Positions 1 to 8,611 of a DNA stretch of 64,000 nt are shown here, piece after piece. Location: contig JAQWOM010000043.1 of NCBI GenBank assembly GCA_029245865.1, positions 172,620-236,619 of the forward strand. Reading direction: 5' to 3'. The position numbers and the translations under genes are program-made. A model generated the notes under the pieces. The model ran no database searches and was not told where the DNA came from. It saw only the letters and a program-made list of their open reading frames with translations. Position 1 is the stretch's first letter, and each line of letters opens with the position of its first letter. Source of the stretch: Planctomycetota bacterium (GTDB taxonomy: Bacteria > Planctomycetota > B15-G4).

Positions 1-2
1 TG

Positions 3-1268
3 TCATCGAGATTCTCTCTGGGTATGAATCGCCCGTTGGTAGACATCATCGACGATGTCCGCATGTGACGCGGGATTCAGCATTTCCTGAGCGGTGGCCG
101 CTCGCCACGTCGCAAGGCGTGAGGGATTCTCTAGAACCTCACGCAAGAGAGCGGCCAATGCACGAGGAGAGGCTGCTGCGACAGAGGTTCCTGCGGGGCC
201 GACGCCTTCCGGCAGAGCACCGCGGTCGGAAGTCACCACCGGCATTCCCAGCGCACGAGCCTCGGCCACCACCAAGCCAAAGGTTTCCTCTGCTCGACTT
301 GGAAACACTGCCAGATCCATCTCGGCGGCTGCTTCACGCAGATCTTCAGTGCGATAAGCCCCCGCGAAAGTCACGTCCAGCCCTTCGGCCAACTTCTGCA
401 ATTCTTCGCCATAAGCCGGGTCCGTTGGCGCCCCAAAGACACGCAAAGAAACCGCCTGGGAAGGTAGCTCGTGCAAGGCTTCCAGCAGGTCATGCACGCC
501 TTTGGCTGGCGCCAGATGCCCCCAGGTGCCGAGCCGCAGTCGACCCTCGACCGGGGAATGCCGAGCTTTGCTGCCGCCGATTCCAGGTGCATGCGGCACA
601 ACTTCTACTTGGCCTGCACGAAACAACCCGCTTTGTTCCCAATGCCTGGCCGCAAGCTGGCTCGGAACAATCGCGGAAGACAGGGCTTCGGCTTCGACGG
701 GTGCGCATGCAGCCTTGTCGCGCAACTCATGCTCGAGTTGTTCGGCACCACCTGAAAAGTCTGGCAGTACGCACTCAAAGCAACGGCGGGATGGCAGTGG
801 GAAGTGACTGGCGCATGACTCTCCATCTGGGCGAGCCAGAAAAAACCGAGCACACACCAGTGTGTAATCGTGCAATGTCGCGACAACAGGAATGCCTGCA
901 GAGCGAATGCGCGAGGCGAGGTCTGATGTCAGGTTCAACGTGTGATGAAGGTGAACCACGGCGGGGTCACACTCTTCCAACAAGCGCAGCACGAGTTCAC
1001 CCATACGAGGCAAGCGCGCATCGACCGAATAGTTCTCCTCGAGACGACGTCGAAGGCGCCAGACGGGAAGATGCCCGACCAACTCCCGACTCACCTCCTC
1101 GGCAGCACCATTCCCTTGTGGACCGGATCCGAGACGGACATCCGAGCCGCTGATCACGAGCGGTTCATCGCCACGTGCCAGTTGAGCCGTGGCAAGAGTC
1201 TCCACGCAAGCTTCTGTTCCACCCCGAAATTCGGGTGGGTAGCTGTGCACAAGGTGCACGACTCTCAC
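3..1268 (-). CDS. Glycosyltransferase family 4 (GT-B fold)
   Basis: This 421-residue protein has the GT-B layout of GT4 enzymes, which transfer a sugar from a nucleotide-sugar donor during surface glycan assembly. The N-terminal acceptor half begins RVVHLVHSYPPEFRGGTE, with the glycine-rich turn usual in GT4. The C-terminal donor half contains LGTWGHLAPAKGVHDLLEAL and the E-x7-E region EETFGLVVAEA near residues 330-340. The GTG start is preceded by GGAGGTG at good spacing and overlaps the upstream PIG-L stop as GTGA. It is the last visible gene of the minus-strand glycan locus. Donor and acceptor cannot be read from sequence. Confidence 0.88.
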   Translation of the reverse strand: MRVVHLVHSYPPEFRGGTEACVETLATAQLARGDEPLVISGSDVRLGSGPQGNGAAEEVSRELVGHLPVWRLRRRLEENYSVDARLPRMGELVLRLLEECDPAVVHLHHTLNLTSDLASRIRSAGIPVVATLHDYTLVCARFFLARPDGESCASHFPLPSRRCFECVLPDFSGGAEQLEHELRDKAACAPVEAEALSSAIVPSQLAARHWEQSGLFRAGQVEVVPHAPGIGGSKARHSPVEGRLRLGTWGHLAPAKGVHDLLEALHELPSQAVSLRVFGAPTDPAYGEELQKLAEGLDVTFAGAYRTEDLREAAAEMDLAVFPSRAEETFGLVVAEARALGMPVVTSDRGALPEGVGPAGTSVAAASPRALAALLREVLENPSRLATWRAATAQEMLNPASHADIVDDVYQRAIHTQRESR

Positions 1269-1981
1269 AACACCTCCAGAAAGGCCTCCGCCCGATGCGC
1301 CCCCTCAGATCCTGCCCCCGGCAGCAGAACTGCACGATAGCGGTTCATGCCCTCCGTCGCCCCGAGGATGTCAGAGTGCTTGAGTTGACTCGCATAGCAA
1401 GCAATGGCCTGGCGCTTGGCCTCGTAAACAGACGTCACATCGACCAGCAAGGTCGGTACGAGAGGCGACCACACCTCGTAACCGAGCAGCGGAACGCCTC
1501 TTCCCACTTCGCGGTGGGTCTCTCGCGCAGCAAGGCCAATGAAGTGATGGTCGCTGTGCGTCTCCTGAATGTGCGGTGCATAAACGACATCCGGACGGAT
1601 ACGTTCGTACTCCGACTTCAAACGGCTTACGACATGTTCCATGTCTTGAGAGGTCACAACACAACTGTCCGGGAATTCCCAGAAGACCGTCTCGGCAAGA
1701 CCGAGCACTTCAGCAGCATTCCGCGCCTCTGCCTGCCGCATTCCGACGTACTCTTCGGGAGAGTGAGTGCTGCCGGGATCGCCATGAATCCCCGTCGTAA
1801 CGAAGATCACATGAACCGAATCGCCGGCCCGGCCATGCAGAGCGAGAGTCCCACCCAAACCGACGGTTTCGTCGTCGGGGTGAGGTGCAAGCACCAAAAC
1901 CGTCCCACGAGCCGGCGGCTCGGATGTCGTCCGAGGAAGCTGCGGTGGATCTAAAGCGAAAGGTGTCTTTTCGGAATCCAA
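1265..1981 (-). CDS. PIG-L/LmbE family zinc-dependent deacetylase
   Basis: The family removes acetyl groups from N-acetylglucosamine-type sugars using a zinc ion. The signature APHPDDETVGLGG lies at about residues 32-44, and a second metal/catalytic region reads HIQETHSDHHFIGLAA near residue 145. At 238 residues it has normal family length. The start appears to be TTG directly after the nhaA stop codon, and the gene overlaps the downstream GT4 by four bases. Its place between glycosyltransferases suggests it deacetylates a sugar residue of the exported glycan or its lipid-linked precursor; that substrate is inferred. Confidence 0.85.
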   Translation of the reverse strand: MDSEKTPFALDPPQLPRTTSEPPARGTVLVLAPHPDDETVGLGGTLALHGRAGDSVHVIFVTTGIHGDPGSTHSPEEYVGMRQAEARNAAEVLGLAETVFWEFPDSCVVTSQDMEHVVSRLKSEYERIRPDVVYAPHIQETHSDHHFIGLAARETHREVGRGVPLLGYEVWSPLVPTLLVDVTSVYEAKRQAIACYASQLKHSDILGATEGMNRYRAVLLPGAGSEGAHRAEAFLEVL

Positions 1982-3199
1982 CTACTCTTCGACTTTCTCA
2001 ATGCGCAACAACTTGCCGAGCAACGGAGCGATGAGGAAAACCACTGCGGAGAACAAGGCCCCCATCTTGGCTTGGCCCATGAGCCCCTCCTGCTGGTAGG
2101 CCACGCCGGAAACGAACAGCGCCACGGTCAATCCCAACCCAGCAATCAGCCCGGCAAGAACCAGCGCACGCACGTCCATGCCGGTCGGCAGCGAGAAGCC
2201 AGCCTTGTGTCCCATCCACGACATCAGCGCGATTCCCAGAGTCTTTCCGACCACCAGTGACAGGAGGATGATCCAGGTGAGGCCTCCCATGTTCGCAAAG
2301 GCCACCCCCGCATTGGCAAAGGCGAACAGAAACAGTCCCCAATCCACGAAAGTCTTGAAGAAATGCTCAAAAGCTTCCAGGGGACTCGAATTGTGATGCA
2401 TGGCGGCCGTCGCCGCCACGTCCTGCTCTTCGGTGACCAGCCCCATCTGCACGCGACGAGCCGGCAAGAAGGGCACGATGAAGACCAGCGCCAGTGCAGG
2501 ATGGAGGTGGGCTGTGATCAGTCCAAACCAGCTCAAGCCTCCTCCAATCAATACGTACGGCACCCAGCTCTGAACCGAGAAGCGCCGCAACAGCAGAGCG
2601 ACCAACATGCCTCCCACGGTGAAAAGAAGCATGACAGGTGCCACCGGATGCGCCGGGTCTGGATAAGCCACGGCGATGATCCCCAGCCCGATGGCATCAT
2701 CAGCAACCGCCAACAGCAGCAAGAAATTGACGGCCGGGTGCTTCGACCCGAAGACCATTCGGGCCAGCAACCACGCGAGCGCAATATCTGTCGCGGTCGG
2801 CACACCCCATCCATTCGCGACCGCTGCATAGTCGTGCGCCCCTCCATAAATCCAGTTGGTCAAGAGGAAGAACACGCCAATCGGACCGATCACTCCTCCG
2901 AGCGTTCCAAGCAAGGGGTTGACGGCTTGAGACGGAGGGTTCAGCGACCCTCCAGGCAGAAGCGCATCGGTGATTTCTTTCGCTGCAATGCCAAAGAACA
3001 ACACCATGAAGAGGTCATTGACCAGAAACTCGAGGGACACCGAGTGCCCCAGTATCTTGGCACTGATCAACTCACTCGTCACAAGTGTGCTGTAGAGCTC
3101 CGGAAAAGCGTTCGCCATCCAGAGAGCGACGAGTACGCCCGCAATCAGAGGAATCGAATATGCCTGAATCTTGGCGAGAAGGCCCTTCTTAGCGCTCAC
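1982..3199 (-). CDS. nhaA: Na+/H+ antiporter NhaA
   Basis: This is an inner-membrane sodium/proton antiporter of about 405 residues with roughly a dozen hydrophobic segments. The NhaA hallmarks are present: GWGVPTATDIALAWLL carries the Asp corresponding to E. coli D133, and LAVADDAIGLG carries the adjacent Asp pair of the ion-binding site. The ORF track starts further upstream, but those extra residues lie inside the neighbouring gene. I place the start at GTG (GTGAGCGCTAAG), which has GGAG just upstream. It is an unexpected passenger in a glycan operon. It may ride the operon's expression or relate to life in saline water, which is inference. Confidence 0.9.
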   Translation of the reverse strand: MSAKKGLLAKIQAYSIPLIAGVLVALWMANAFPELYSTLVTSELISAKILGHSVSLEFLVNDLFMVLFFGIAAKEITDALLPGGSLNPPSQAVNPLLGTLGGVIGPIGVFFLLTNWIYGGAHDYAAVANGWGVPTATDIALAWLLARMVFGSKHPAVNFLLLLAVADDAIGLGIIAVAYPDPAHPVAPVMLLFTVGGMLVALLLRRFSVQSWVPYVLIGGGLSWFGLITAHLHPALALVFIVPFLPARRVQMGLVTEEQDVAATAAMHHNSSPLEAFEHFFKTFVDWGLFLFAFANAGVAFANMGGLTWIILLSLVVGKTLGIALMSWMGHKAGFSLPTGMDVRALVLAGLIAGLGLTVALFVSGVAYQQEGLMGQAKMGALFSAVVFLIAPLLGKLLRIEKVEE

Positions 3200-3212
3200 A
3201 ACAACTCCATCA

Positions 3213-4232
3213 TCAGTAGATGTCCGAATCGCCCATGGTGAAGAACCAGCGAGACTTCGACCAGTCGAGATCGAAATCTCTCGCGTAGACCATGATGCAA
3301 AGATTGAAGGGACTTTCCTCCGGCACGAAACCAAAACGCCTCAGCGTCGCAAGCTGCGGCATATTGGGCGTCACCCAGGTTTCCAGGCGCGCTCCACCCT
3401 CCGCCAGCGTGATCTTGCCCACTTCGGCGAGAACCGCAGCCATCATCTCCTCGTCGGCACCAGGGCCAATCCAGTCCATGAGCGGCACCAGAGGCTGACC
3501 GAACCAGCCCAAACTGAAGATCAGTGCCCCGACCAGAACCCCGTCCCGCTTCGCCAGCAACAGTCGATAGCGCACATCTGGCCAGTCACGGTAGCGCCAG
3601 GCCAGATAGGTCGAATCCCTCCACAGCCCCAACGGGACCTCATCCAGGTGCTTCAGAAACAACTGGCCAACCTCATCCAAGCAGGTCCAGTCGTCTTCCG
3701 TCACCGTCACCTGGCCGGCCTCTTTCTGGAGGCCTTCTACCCACGCTTCATCGATTTGCATGACCTGCGTGGGCATGGGGCAATGCACCGGCTTGTAGCC
3801 AAGAATCCGCGTGCCGGCACCGAAGGCCTGGTTGTTGGGAAGGCCGTAGGCGTATTCGTTCCCGCGATCTCCTTCTGGCCGACAGAACTCTTTGAGGTAC
3901 CGGCGCCCCAAGGTCACGAAAACACTGGTCTTGCTGAGTGCGCCACGCCATGCGCGACCGACCACCGTATCAACAGCCTGCGCACAGCGGCGCTTCTCGC
4001 CTCGTACCGAACAGTGCATTTCCATGGCAGAGTAGTTGCCGATGATTTCGCCTTGTGCATCTGTAGCCACAAGAACTTGATAGCCCATCGGGTTGTCGAT
4101 GTATCGGTGCCGCCAAGTGGCCATCGTTCGCGGGACATAGTCGGGGTCGTCCCCCTGAACCACACGGTTGAACAGGGCGAGAATGCCCTCTTCATCACCC
4201 GGCTGATAGCGGCGCACTTCGAACGGTTCCAT
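3213..4232 (-). CDS. GNAT-like acyltransferase, tandem paralog B
   Basis: A predicted 339-residue cytoplasmic protein with a GNAT-type N-terminus (FEVRRYQPGDEEGILALFNRV) and a second GNAT-like half. It is clearly homologous along its length to the next gene upstream; both share LAWRYRDWP, GLPN, GYxPVHCP and the C-terminal tail MGDxDIY. The start ATG overlaps the upstream stop as TGATGG. Double-GNAT proteins of this sort occur in polysaccharide loci and may acylate sugar amines or hydroxyls, but no substrate can be assigned. The ORF-track start is too early because it runs into the upstream gene. Confidence 0.75.
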   Translation of the reverse strand: MEPFEVRRYQPGDEEGILALFNRVVQGDDPDYVPRTMATWRHRYIDNPMGYQVLVATDAQGEIIGNYSAMEMHCSVRGEKRRCAQAVDTVVGRAWRGALSKTSVFVTLGRRYLKEFCRPEGDRGNEYAYGLPNNQAFGAGTRILGYKPVHCPMPTQVMQIDEAWVEGLQKEAGQVTVTEDDWTCLDEVGQLFLKHLDEVPLGLWRDSTYLAWRYRDWPDVRYRLLLAKRDGVLVGALIFSLGWFGQPLVPLMDWIGPGADEEMMAAVLAEVGKITLAEGGARLETWVTPNMPQLATLRRFGFVPEESPFNLCIMVYARDFDLDWSKSRWFFTMGDSDIY

Positions 4233-5281
4233 CAGTAGATGTCCGTATCGCCCATGGTCAGGTGCCAGTTTTTCTGCACCCACGAAATGTCGTAGTCCTG
4301 AGAGAAGAGCACCATGCAAAGGTTGAATTGGGTGTTCTCCTGCGCCAGGCCCAGTTCGCGCAAACAGTCGATGTGGGGCATGGCGGGAGTGAGCCACGTT
4401 TCGAGGCGTGCGTGCTCACGTTCCCAGGCAACCGCCGCAACCTTGGACAGCAGGGCGGCCATGGTCTGCTCGTCGGACCCCGAGCCGAACCAGTCCAGAA
4501 CAGCGACCACAGGTCGCTTTTCCCAGGGGACGCCCACTCTGAAGAACACGGCGCCACAGGGCTCTCCCTCTCCACCTCCTTCAGTTCCGCCACCTCGCCG
4601 AGCGATGATCAGCCCATAGGGTTGCTCCGGCCAGTCACGGTAGCGCCATGCCAGGTAAGGCAGGTCACGGACATTCCCCAGGCTCATGTCTCCGGCGTGA
4701 CGCGCCGCAAGTTCCGCAACGACCTCTAGCTGAGTCCAGTCCGCTTCCTTGGCCACGACATCACCAGCACGTGCCGCCAATTCCGATGACCAGCCCTCGT
4801 CGAAATCTCGAACTTGCCGCGGCAAGGGGCAGTGCACCGGTGTGTAGCCGAGAAGCCGAACACCCAGCGGGTAATGGTTCTCATTAGGCAGCCCGTAGAT
4901 GAAGTCGTTAAAAGTCGGCTGACTGATGTCGCAATAGGTTCGTTGGTACTCGTGAGCGATGGTGATGAACAAGCTGTTCTTGCGCAGTGAACGACGCCAA
5001 GCGATGTCGACGCAGCTATCCACGACCTGGCTTGCGACACGCTCCTCGCCTTTCACGTGAATCTTCACCGGGCACGACGAATAGTTCGCGACGATGTTGC
5101 CGTCGAGATCTGTTCCGACCAGCGTCTTGTGCCCACACGGGTTCCGTTCGTAGGTGTGCCGCCATGCATCCATATCACGAGGCGTGAAGTCAGGGTTGTC
5201 TGCACTGAAGACGCGATTAAAAAGATTCAGAATCTGTTCTTCATCGCCGGCCTCGTAGGGGCGGATTTTGAAACCACTCAT
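4232..5281 (-). CDS. GNAT-like acyltransferase, tandem paralog A
   Basis: A 349-residue protein paralogous to the following gene. The N-terminal GNAT-like block is FKIRPYEAGDEEQILNLFNRV; the middle carries YGLPNENHYPLG and LLGYTPVHCPLP; the second half carries YLAWRYRDWPEQPYG and the tail MGDTDIY. A glycine/glutamate-rich insert (GGGTEGGGEGE) is absent from the paralog. The ATG overlaps the upstream GT2 stop as ATGA, so translation is probably coupled. Likely role: N- or O-acylation of a glycan residue. The tandem copies could act on two positions or form a heterodimer; both ideas are inference. Confidence 0.75.
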   Translation of the reverse strand: MSGFKIRPYEAGDEEQILNLFNRVFSADNPDFTPRDMDAWRHTYERNPCGHKTLVGTDLDGNIVANYSSCPVKIHVKGEERVASQVVDSCVDIAWRRSLRKNSLFITIAHEYQRTYCDISQPTFNDFIYGLPNENHYPLGVRLLGYTPVHCPLPRQVRDFDEGWSSELAARAGDVVAKEADWTQLEVVAELAARHAGDMSLGNVRDLPYLAWRYRDWPEQPYGLIIARRGGGTEGGGEGEPCGAVFFRVGVPWEKRPVVAVLDWFGSGSDEQTMAALLSKVAAVAWEREHARLETWLTPAMPHIDCLRELGLAQENTQFNLCMVLFSQDYDISWVQKNWHLTMGDTDIY

Positions 5282-6201
5282 GCAGCCACCACTTTCCGCA
5301 CGGCATCCCACATCTCACGCTTCGCCTGCTGCGGAGCTTTCTCCCGCACCAAGCGACGCCATTCCTGCACTCCGCGCACAACGGTCATCGACTTGGCCAC
5401 AAGACTTCCGCGCCAACCGAAGTGTTTCCGGTAGTACGCCAGTCGGTTCACGTGCCACAACTGCCCGAAGTTGGGTATCTGAGAAGTGCTTTTCCCCTCG
5501 TGGTGGAGAATCGCAACTTCAGCGACATACGCGATCTTCCAGCCCTCGCCTTTCAACCGCTTGCAGAGATCCACGTCGTTAAAGAACAGCCAAAGAGCGG
5601 GATCAAAACCGTACAGCTTGTCCCAGAGTTCCTTGCGGATGAGAAATGCCGCTCCAGGCGGCTGGTCGACATCTCGGCTCGTGGTGTGATCGAAGCCGGC
5701 CATCATGTACCGAGGAATGACCTTGTTCCCCGGAAACCATTTGTCGAAACACGTGTCGTAGAAGACCGCCGTCCAAAGATCCGGAAAGGTCTTACACGAC
5801 CGCTGAATGGCACCGTCTTCACAGACCAATCGAGGTGCACACGCCCCATGCTCCGGGTGAGTTTCAAGAAAGTTGACCAGAAAGGGCAGCACACCTGGGC
5901 CCACGGCTGTATCCGAGTTAAGCAACAGCAGATAGCGCCCGGAGGCATGCGCCGCACCGAGATTGTTTCCAACCGCGTAGCCATCGTTCCGCTCATGGCG
6001 CACCAGCGTGATCCAGGGAAAGCGGGCAGCCACCATGTCTGCACTGCCATCAGAGGAACCATTGTCGAGAACGATCACCTCGAGACTCTGCTCGTCTCGA
6101 AGTGGCTTGAGTGAGTTCAAACAAGCACGCAGCAGTCCCTTGGTGTTCCAGCTCAACACCACGACGGAAAGGGTCGGCCGATCGCCTGAGCCGTCCGTCA
6201 T
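5278..6201 (-). CDS. Glycosyltransferase family 2
   Basis: A 307-residue GT-A fold enzyme resembling rhamnosyltransferases of the WbbL type. The nucleotide-binding N-terminus is LSVVVLSWNTKGLLRACLNSL, followed by VIVLDNGSSDGS and LLLNSDTAV, which carries the metal-binding DxD-like motif. A later conserved block reads FFNDVDLCKRLKGEGWKIAYV, typical of this subgroup. The gene overlaps both neighbours by four bases. It likely adds one sugar to the glycan exported by the adjacent Wzm/Wzt transporter; the specific sugar is not determinable. Confidence 0.88.
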   Translation of the reverse strand: MTDGSGDRPTLSVVVLSWNTKGLLRACLNSLKPLRDEQSLEVIVLDNGSSDGSADMVAARFPWITLVRHERNDGYAVGNNLGAAHASGRYLLLLNSDTAVGPGVLPFLVNFLETHPEHGACAPRLVCEDGAIQRSCKTFPDLWTAVFYDTCFDKWFPGNKVIPRYMMAGFDHTTSRDVDQPPGAAFLIRKELWDKLYGFDPALWLFFNDVDLCKRLKGEGWKIAYVAEVAILHHEGKSTSQIPNFGQLWHVNRLAYYRKHFGWRGSLVAKSMTVVRGVQEWRRLVREKAPQQAKREMWDAVRKVVAA

Positions 6202-7388
6202 GCGTGGACGATCTCAGCAGCTGCGGACTCAGCAGTGACGGGAGTCGGCGCCCCGAGCTTCTCCATACACACCACGCGCAAAACCTTCAGTGAGCGCCGC
6301 TCGAGAAAACGAACGTAGTATTTTGCTTCGACCAGGCCGTCCCACACGACATCTGGAATCTGAAAGCGGCGTGTCACATCCAGCCGCCCCGCGGCGAACA
6401 CGAAGCCAGGGTCCACGGCCAGTTCGGCCACATAGCCCCCTGTCCCGGGCACATCGAGCGTAGGCGGCGCCTCGCAGGCACCGAGGTCGTCGATCTCGGA
6501 AAACTCGTGTCCGCGCCCAGACCGCGCCGACGTGAAAGAAAGCAGAAGATGCGCGAACCAGTAGCCCAAAGCACCGTAGCGCGCCCGATAGAAAAGGCGG
6601 CGAGAGACCTCGTAGCGCGACATGGCTGCCTCTGGATCCTGCCCCGCACTGCGATTGAAGAAGTGCGTCAGTTCGGCCTGCGGACAAAGATCTGTGGTGA
6701 AGCCTCGGCGATGGAGGCGTAAGCACAGATCTGCATCTTCAAAGTAGAACGGATAACGAGTGTCGAAAGGTCCCAACTCGTTGGCCAGATCACGCAGCAT
6801 CAAGAAGCTGGCCCCGGAGACCTGAGACACGGGGACGCCCGTCGTTGCCGTCCACTGCTCGATCGCCCGGCGCGTCCGGCCTCGGGCATGGCATTCACCT
6901 GCACAAGACGAGGCACGCGCCATGGTTTCCGAGAGCAAGCTCCACAACGACGGCTTCTCGTTCGGAGGCAGTTGAAAGAAACGGTGGCTGTCCAAGAAAC
7001 TCTTGGGTCCCACGAGTCCGCAATGCGGATGCGCCTCCATGTGCTCAATCATGCGAGTCAACATGCCGCGAAACAGCATCACATCAGGGTTGCTGACCAG
7101 AACGTATTGACCCCTCGCATGCTCGCAAGCGAGGTTCATTCCAGACGCATAGCCCGAGTTCTGCTTCGAACGGATAACCGTGACATCCTCGTCGGCCTCC
7201 AGGGCCGCAAGGTGCTCTTCTTCTTCTGGACCCGAAGCATTGTCGAGCACAACGAAATCAAGACCTTGGCCTGCGGCGTGCTCAGGCAATCGCTGTCGTC
7301 GCACGTTGTCCACGAGGCCGCGGGTCATGGCACCCGAGCGCCAGTTGACCACCAGGACAGTGATGAGCGGCGTGTCGATCTCAGTCAT
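6198..7388 (-). CDS. Glycosyltransferase family 2, rhamnosyltransferase-like
   Basis: A 396-residue GT2 enzyme starting MTEIDTPLITVLVVNWRSG. Key blocks are FVVLDNASGPEEEEHL, YVLVSNPDVMLF (DxD-like site) and YFEDADLCLRLHRRGF, the same acceptor-side motif as in the downstream GT2. About 90 residues at the C-terminus lie beyond the catalytic domain and are not recognised. The ATG overlaps the Wzt-like gene's stop as ATGA; the ORF-track start is 14 codons too early. It probably acts in sequence with the neighbouring GT2 on the same glycan chain. Confidence 0.87.
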   Translation of the reverse strand: MTEIDTPLITVLVVNWRSGAMTRGLVDNVRRQRLPEHAAGQGLDFVVLDNASGPEEEEHLAALEADEDVTVIRSKQNSGYASGMNLACEHARGQYVLVSNPDVMLFRGMLTRMIEHMEAHPHCGLVGPKSFLDSHRFFQLPPNEKPSLWSLLSETMARASSCAGECHARGRTRRAIEQWTATTGVPVSQVSGASFLMLRDLANELGPFDTRYPFYFEDADLCLRLHRRGFTTDLCPQAELTHFFNRSAGQDPEAAMSRYEVSRRLFYRARYGALGYWFAHLLLSFTSARSGRGHEFSEIDDLGACEAPPTLDVPGTGGYVAELAVDPGFVFAAGRLDVTRRFQIPDVVWDGLVEAKYYVRFLERRSLKVLRVVCMEKLGAPTPVTAESAAAEIVHA

Positions 7389-8611
7389 GCTGTGGGTTCC
7401 AGGGATTCGACGGTGAACTCGCAATCGCAAGCCACCATTCCGGGGATGTTTTCGGGGTTGAGGACCAGCAAGGGGCGATCAACAGAGCGAGTGTCGTACG
7501 CGTGAACGAACGTCTCGTCGATGAGATACCCCATCACGTTGAACTCGCCGCTCACCAGCGGGATGTTAGGAAGCTTGGCGCGACAGCGGTAGCGACCGCT
7601 TTTATGGACCGCCTGCATGCCATCCAGATGCGAAAAAACCGAGATCACAAGCACATTGTCATTGCGAAAAACGCCAACACCGACGTGAACAATTTGCCGG
7701 TCATTGAAGAGTTCGAACTCCATCTCCACAACCACATCCACGCCTGGCACGATGGCATCAACGATTTCTGTCTCAACGCCATCATCGACGCGCAGCAAGC
7801 GTATGTCTTCCAACTGCGGGCGCCCTTCACCTTCCACCATATCGCGCCCCATACTGAGTGCGCTTTCGTCGGCTGACAGCGCCCGTTCGTAGTTTGCGTA
7901 GGCGATCGTCACGTCCTGCGGCGAGCCTTGCATCTCGACTTTCCCGTCCTTGATCCAGACCACTTCATCGCAGATCTGGCGCACGTCATAGAGCGAATGA
8001 CTGCAGAAGAGAATTGACTTACCTGCATTGCGGAAGTTGAAGATCCGGTCGACGCACTTCTTCTGAAAGTACAGGTCCCCGACAGCAAGAATTTCATCGA
8101 TAATCAAAACTTCAGGATCGATGGCCGTCGCCACGGCAAAGCCCAAACGCATGACCATGCCAGAACTGTAGGTTCGCACAGGCTTGTTGATGTAGTCGCC
8201 CAGTTCTGCGAACGCGATAATTTCGTCGACCTTAGCCGTCACTTCCTTCAACGAGAAACCCAGCACCTGGGCAGAGAGGAAGATGTTCGCGCGGCCATCA
8301 AACTCGCTATGAAATCCAGTGCCCAGTTCGAGCAAGCTCGCAACCGAGCCCTTCACTTCAGCGGTGCCGCTCGTCGCCATCGAAGTTCCGGCGAGCACCT
8401 TCAGAAGGGTCGATTTGCCTGCTCCATTCTCACCGATCACACCCAGAGCTTTGCCGCGCGGCAATTCGAAACTCACTCCATCGAGTGCACGGTGCACCGA
8501 GTGGAATTTCTTGCGCCCGAAAGACAGCGACTCCTTGAGACGGTCGAAAGAGCTCGAATACATTCGATACTCCTTGACCAAGTCTTTGACGATGACAGCA
8601 GCGTCCGACAT
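7385..8611 (-). CDS. Polysaccharide ABC exporter ATPase with C-terminal glycan-binding domain (Wzt-like)
   Basis: A 408-residue ATPase that would energise export of an undecaprenyl-linked glycan across the inner membrane. It carries Walker A (GENGAGKST), the signature region YSSGMVMRLGFAVATAIDP, Walker B (VLIIDEILAVGD) and the H-loop (FCSHS). Spacing and sequence follow the Wzt/TagH/KpsT class. About 160 residues after the NBD form a beta-rich domain, as in Wzt proteins whose C-terminus recognises the glycan's terminal modification. I use ATG at 8611; a GTG one codon earlier is possible. It sits directly downstream of its permease with a TGATG overlap. Confidence 0.9.
   Translation of the reverse strand: MSDAAVIVKDLVKEYRMYSSSFDRLKESLSFGRKKFHSVHRALDGVSFELPRGKALGVIGENGAGKSTLLKVLAGTSMATSGTAEVKGSVASLLELGTGFHSEFDGRANIFLSAQVLGFSLKEVTAKVDEIIAFAELGDYINKPVRTYSSGMVMRLGFAVATAIDPEVLIIDEILAVGDLYFQKKCVDRIFNFRNAGKSILFCSHSLYDVRQICDEVVWIKDGKVEMQGSPQDVTIAYANYERALSADESALSMGRDMVEGEGRPQLEDIRLLRVDDGVETEIVDAIVPGVDVVVEMEFELFNDRQIVHVGVGVFRNDNVLVISVFSHLDGMQAVHKSGRYRCRAKLPNIPLVSGEFNVMGYLIDETFVHAYDTRSVDRPLLVLNPENIPGMVACDCEFTVESLEPTA

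Noticed and set aside
1175-1954. A 259-residue plus-strand ORF opposite the PIG-L gene.
   Set aside because: It is the complement of a gene with a clear PHPDDE motif and has no recognisable domain; it is a shadow.
2363-3241. A 292-residue plus-strand ORF opposite nhaA.
   Set aside because: Its composition (Gln, His, Arg-rich) is that of a reverse complement of membrane-protein codons; nhaA is strongly supported.
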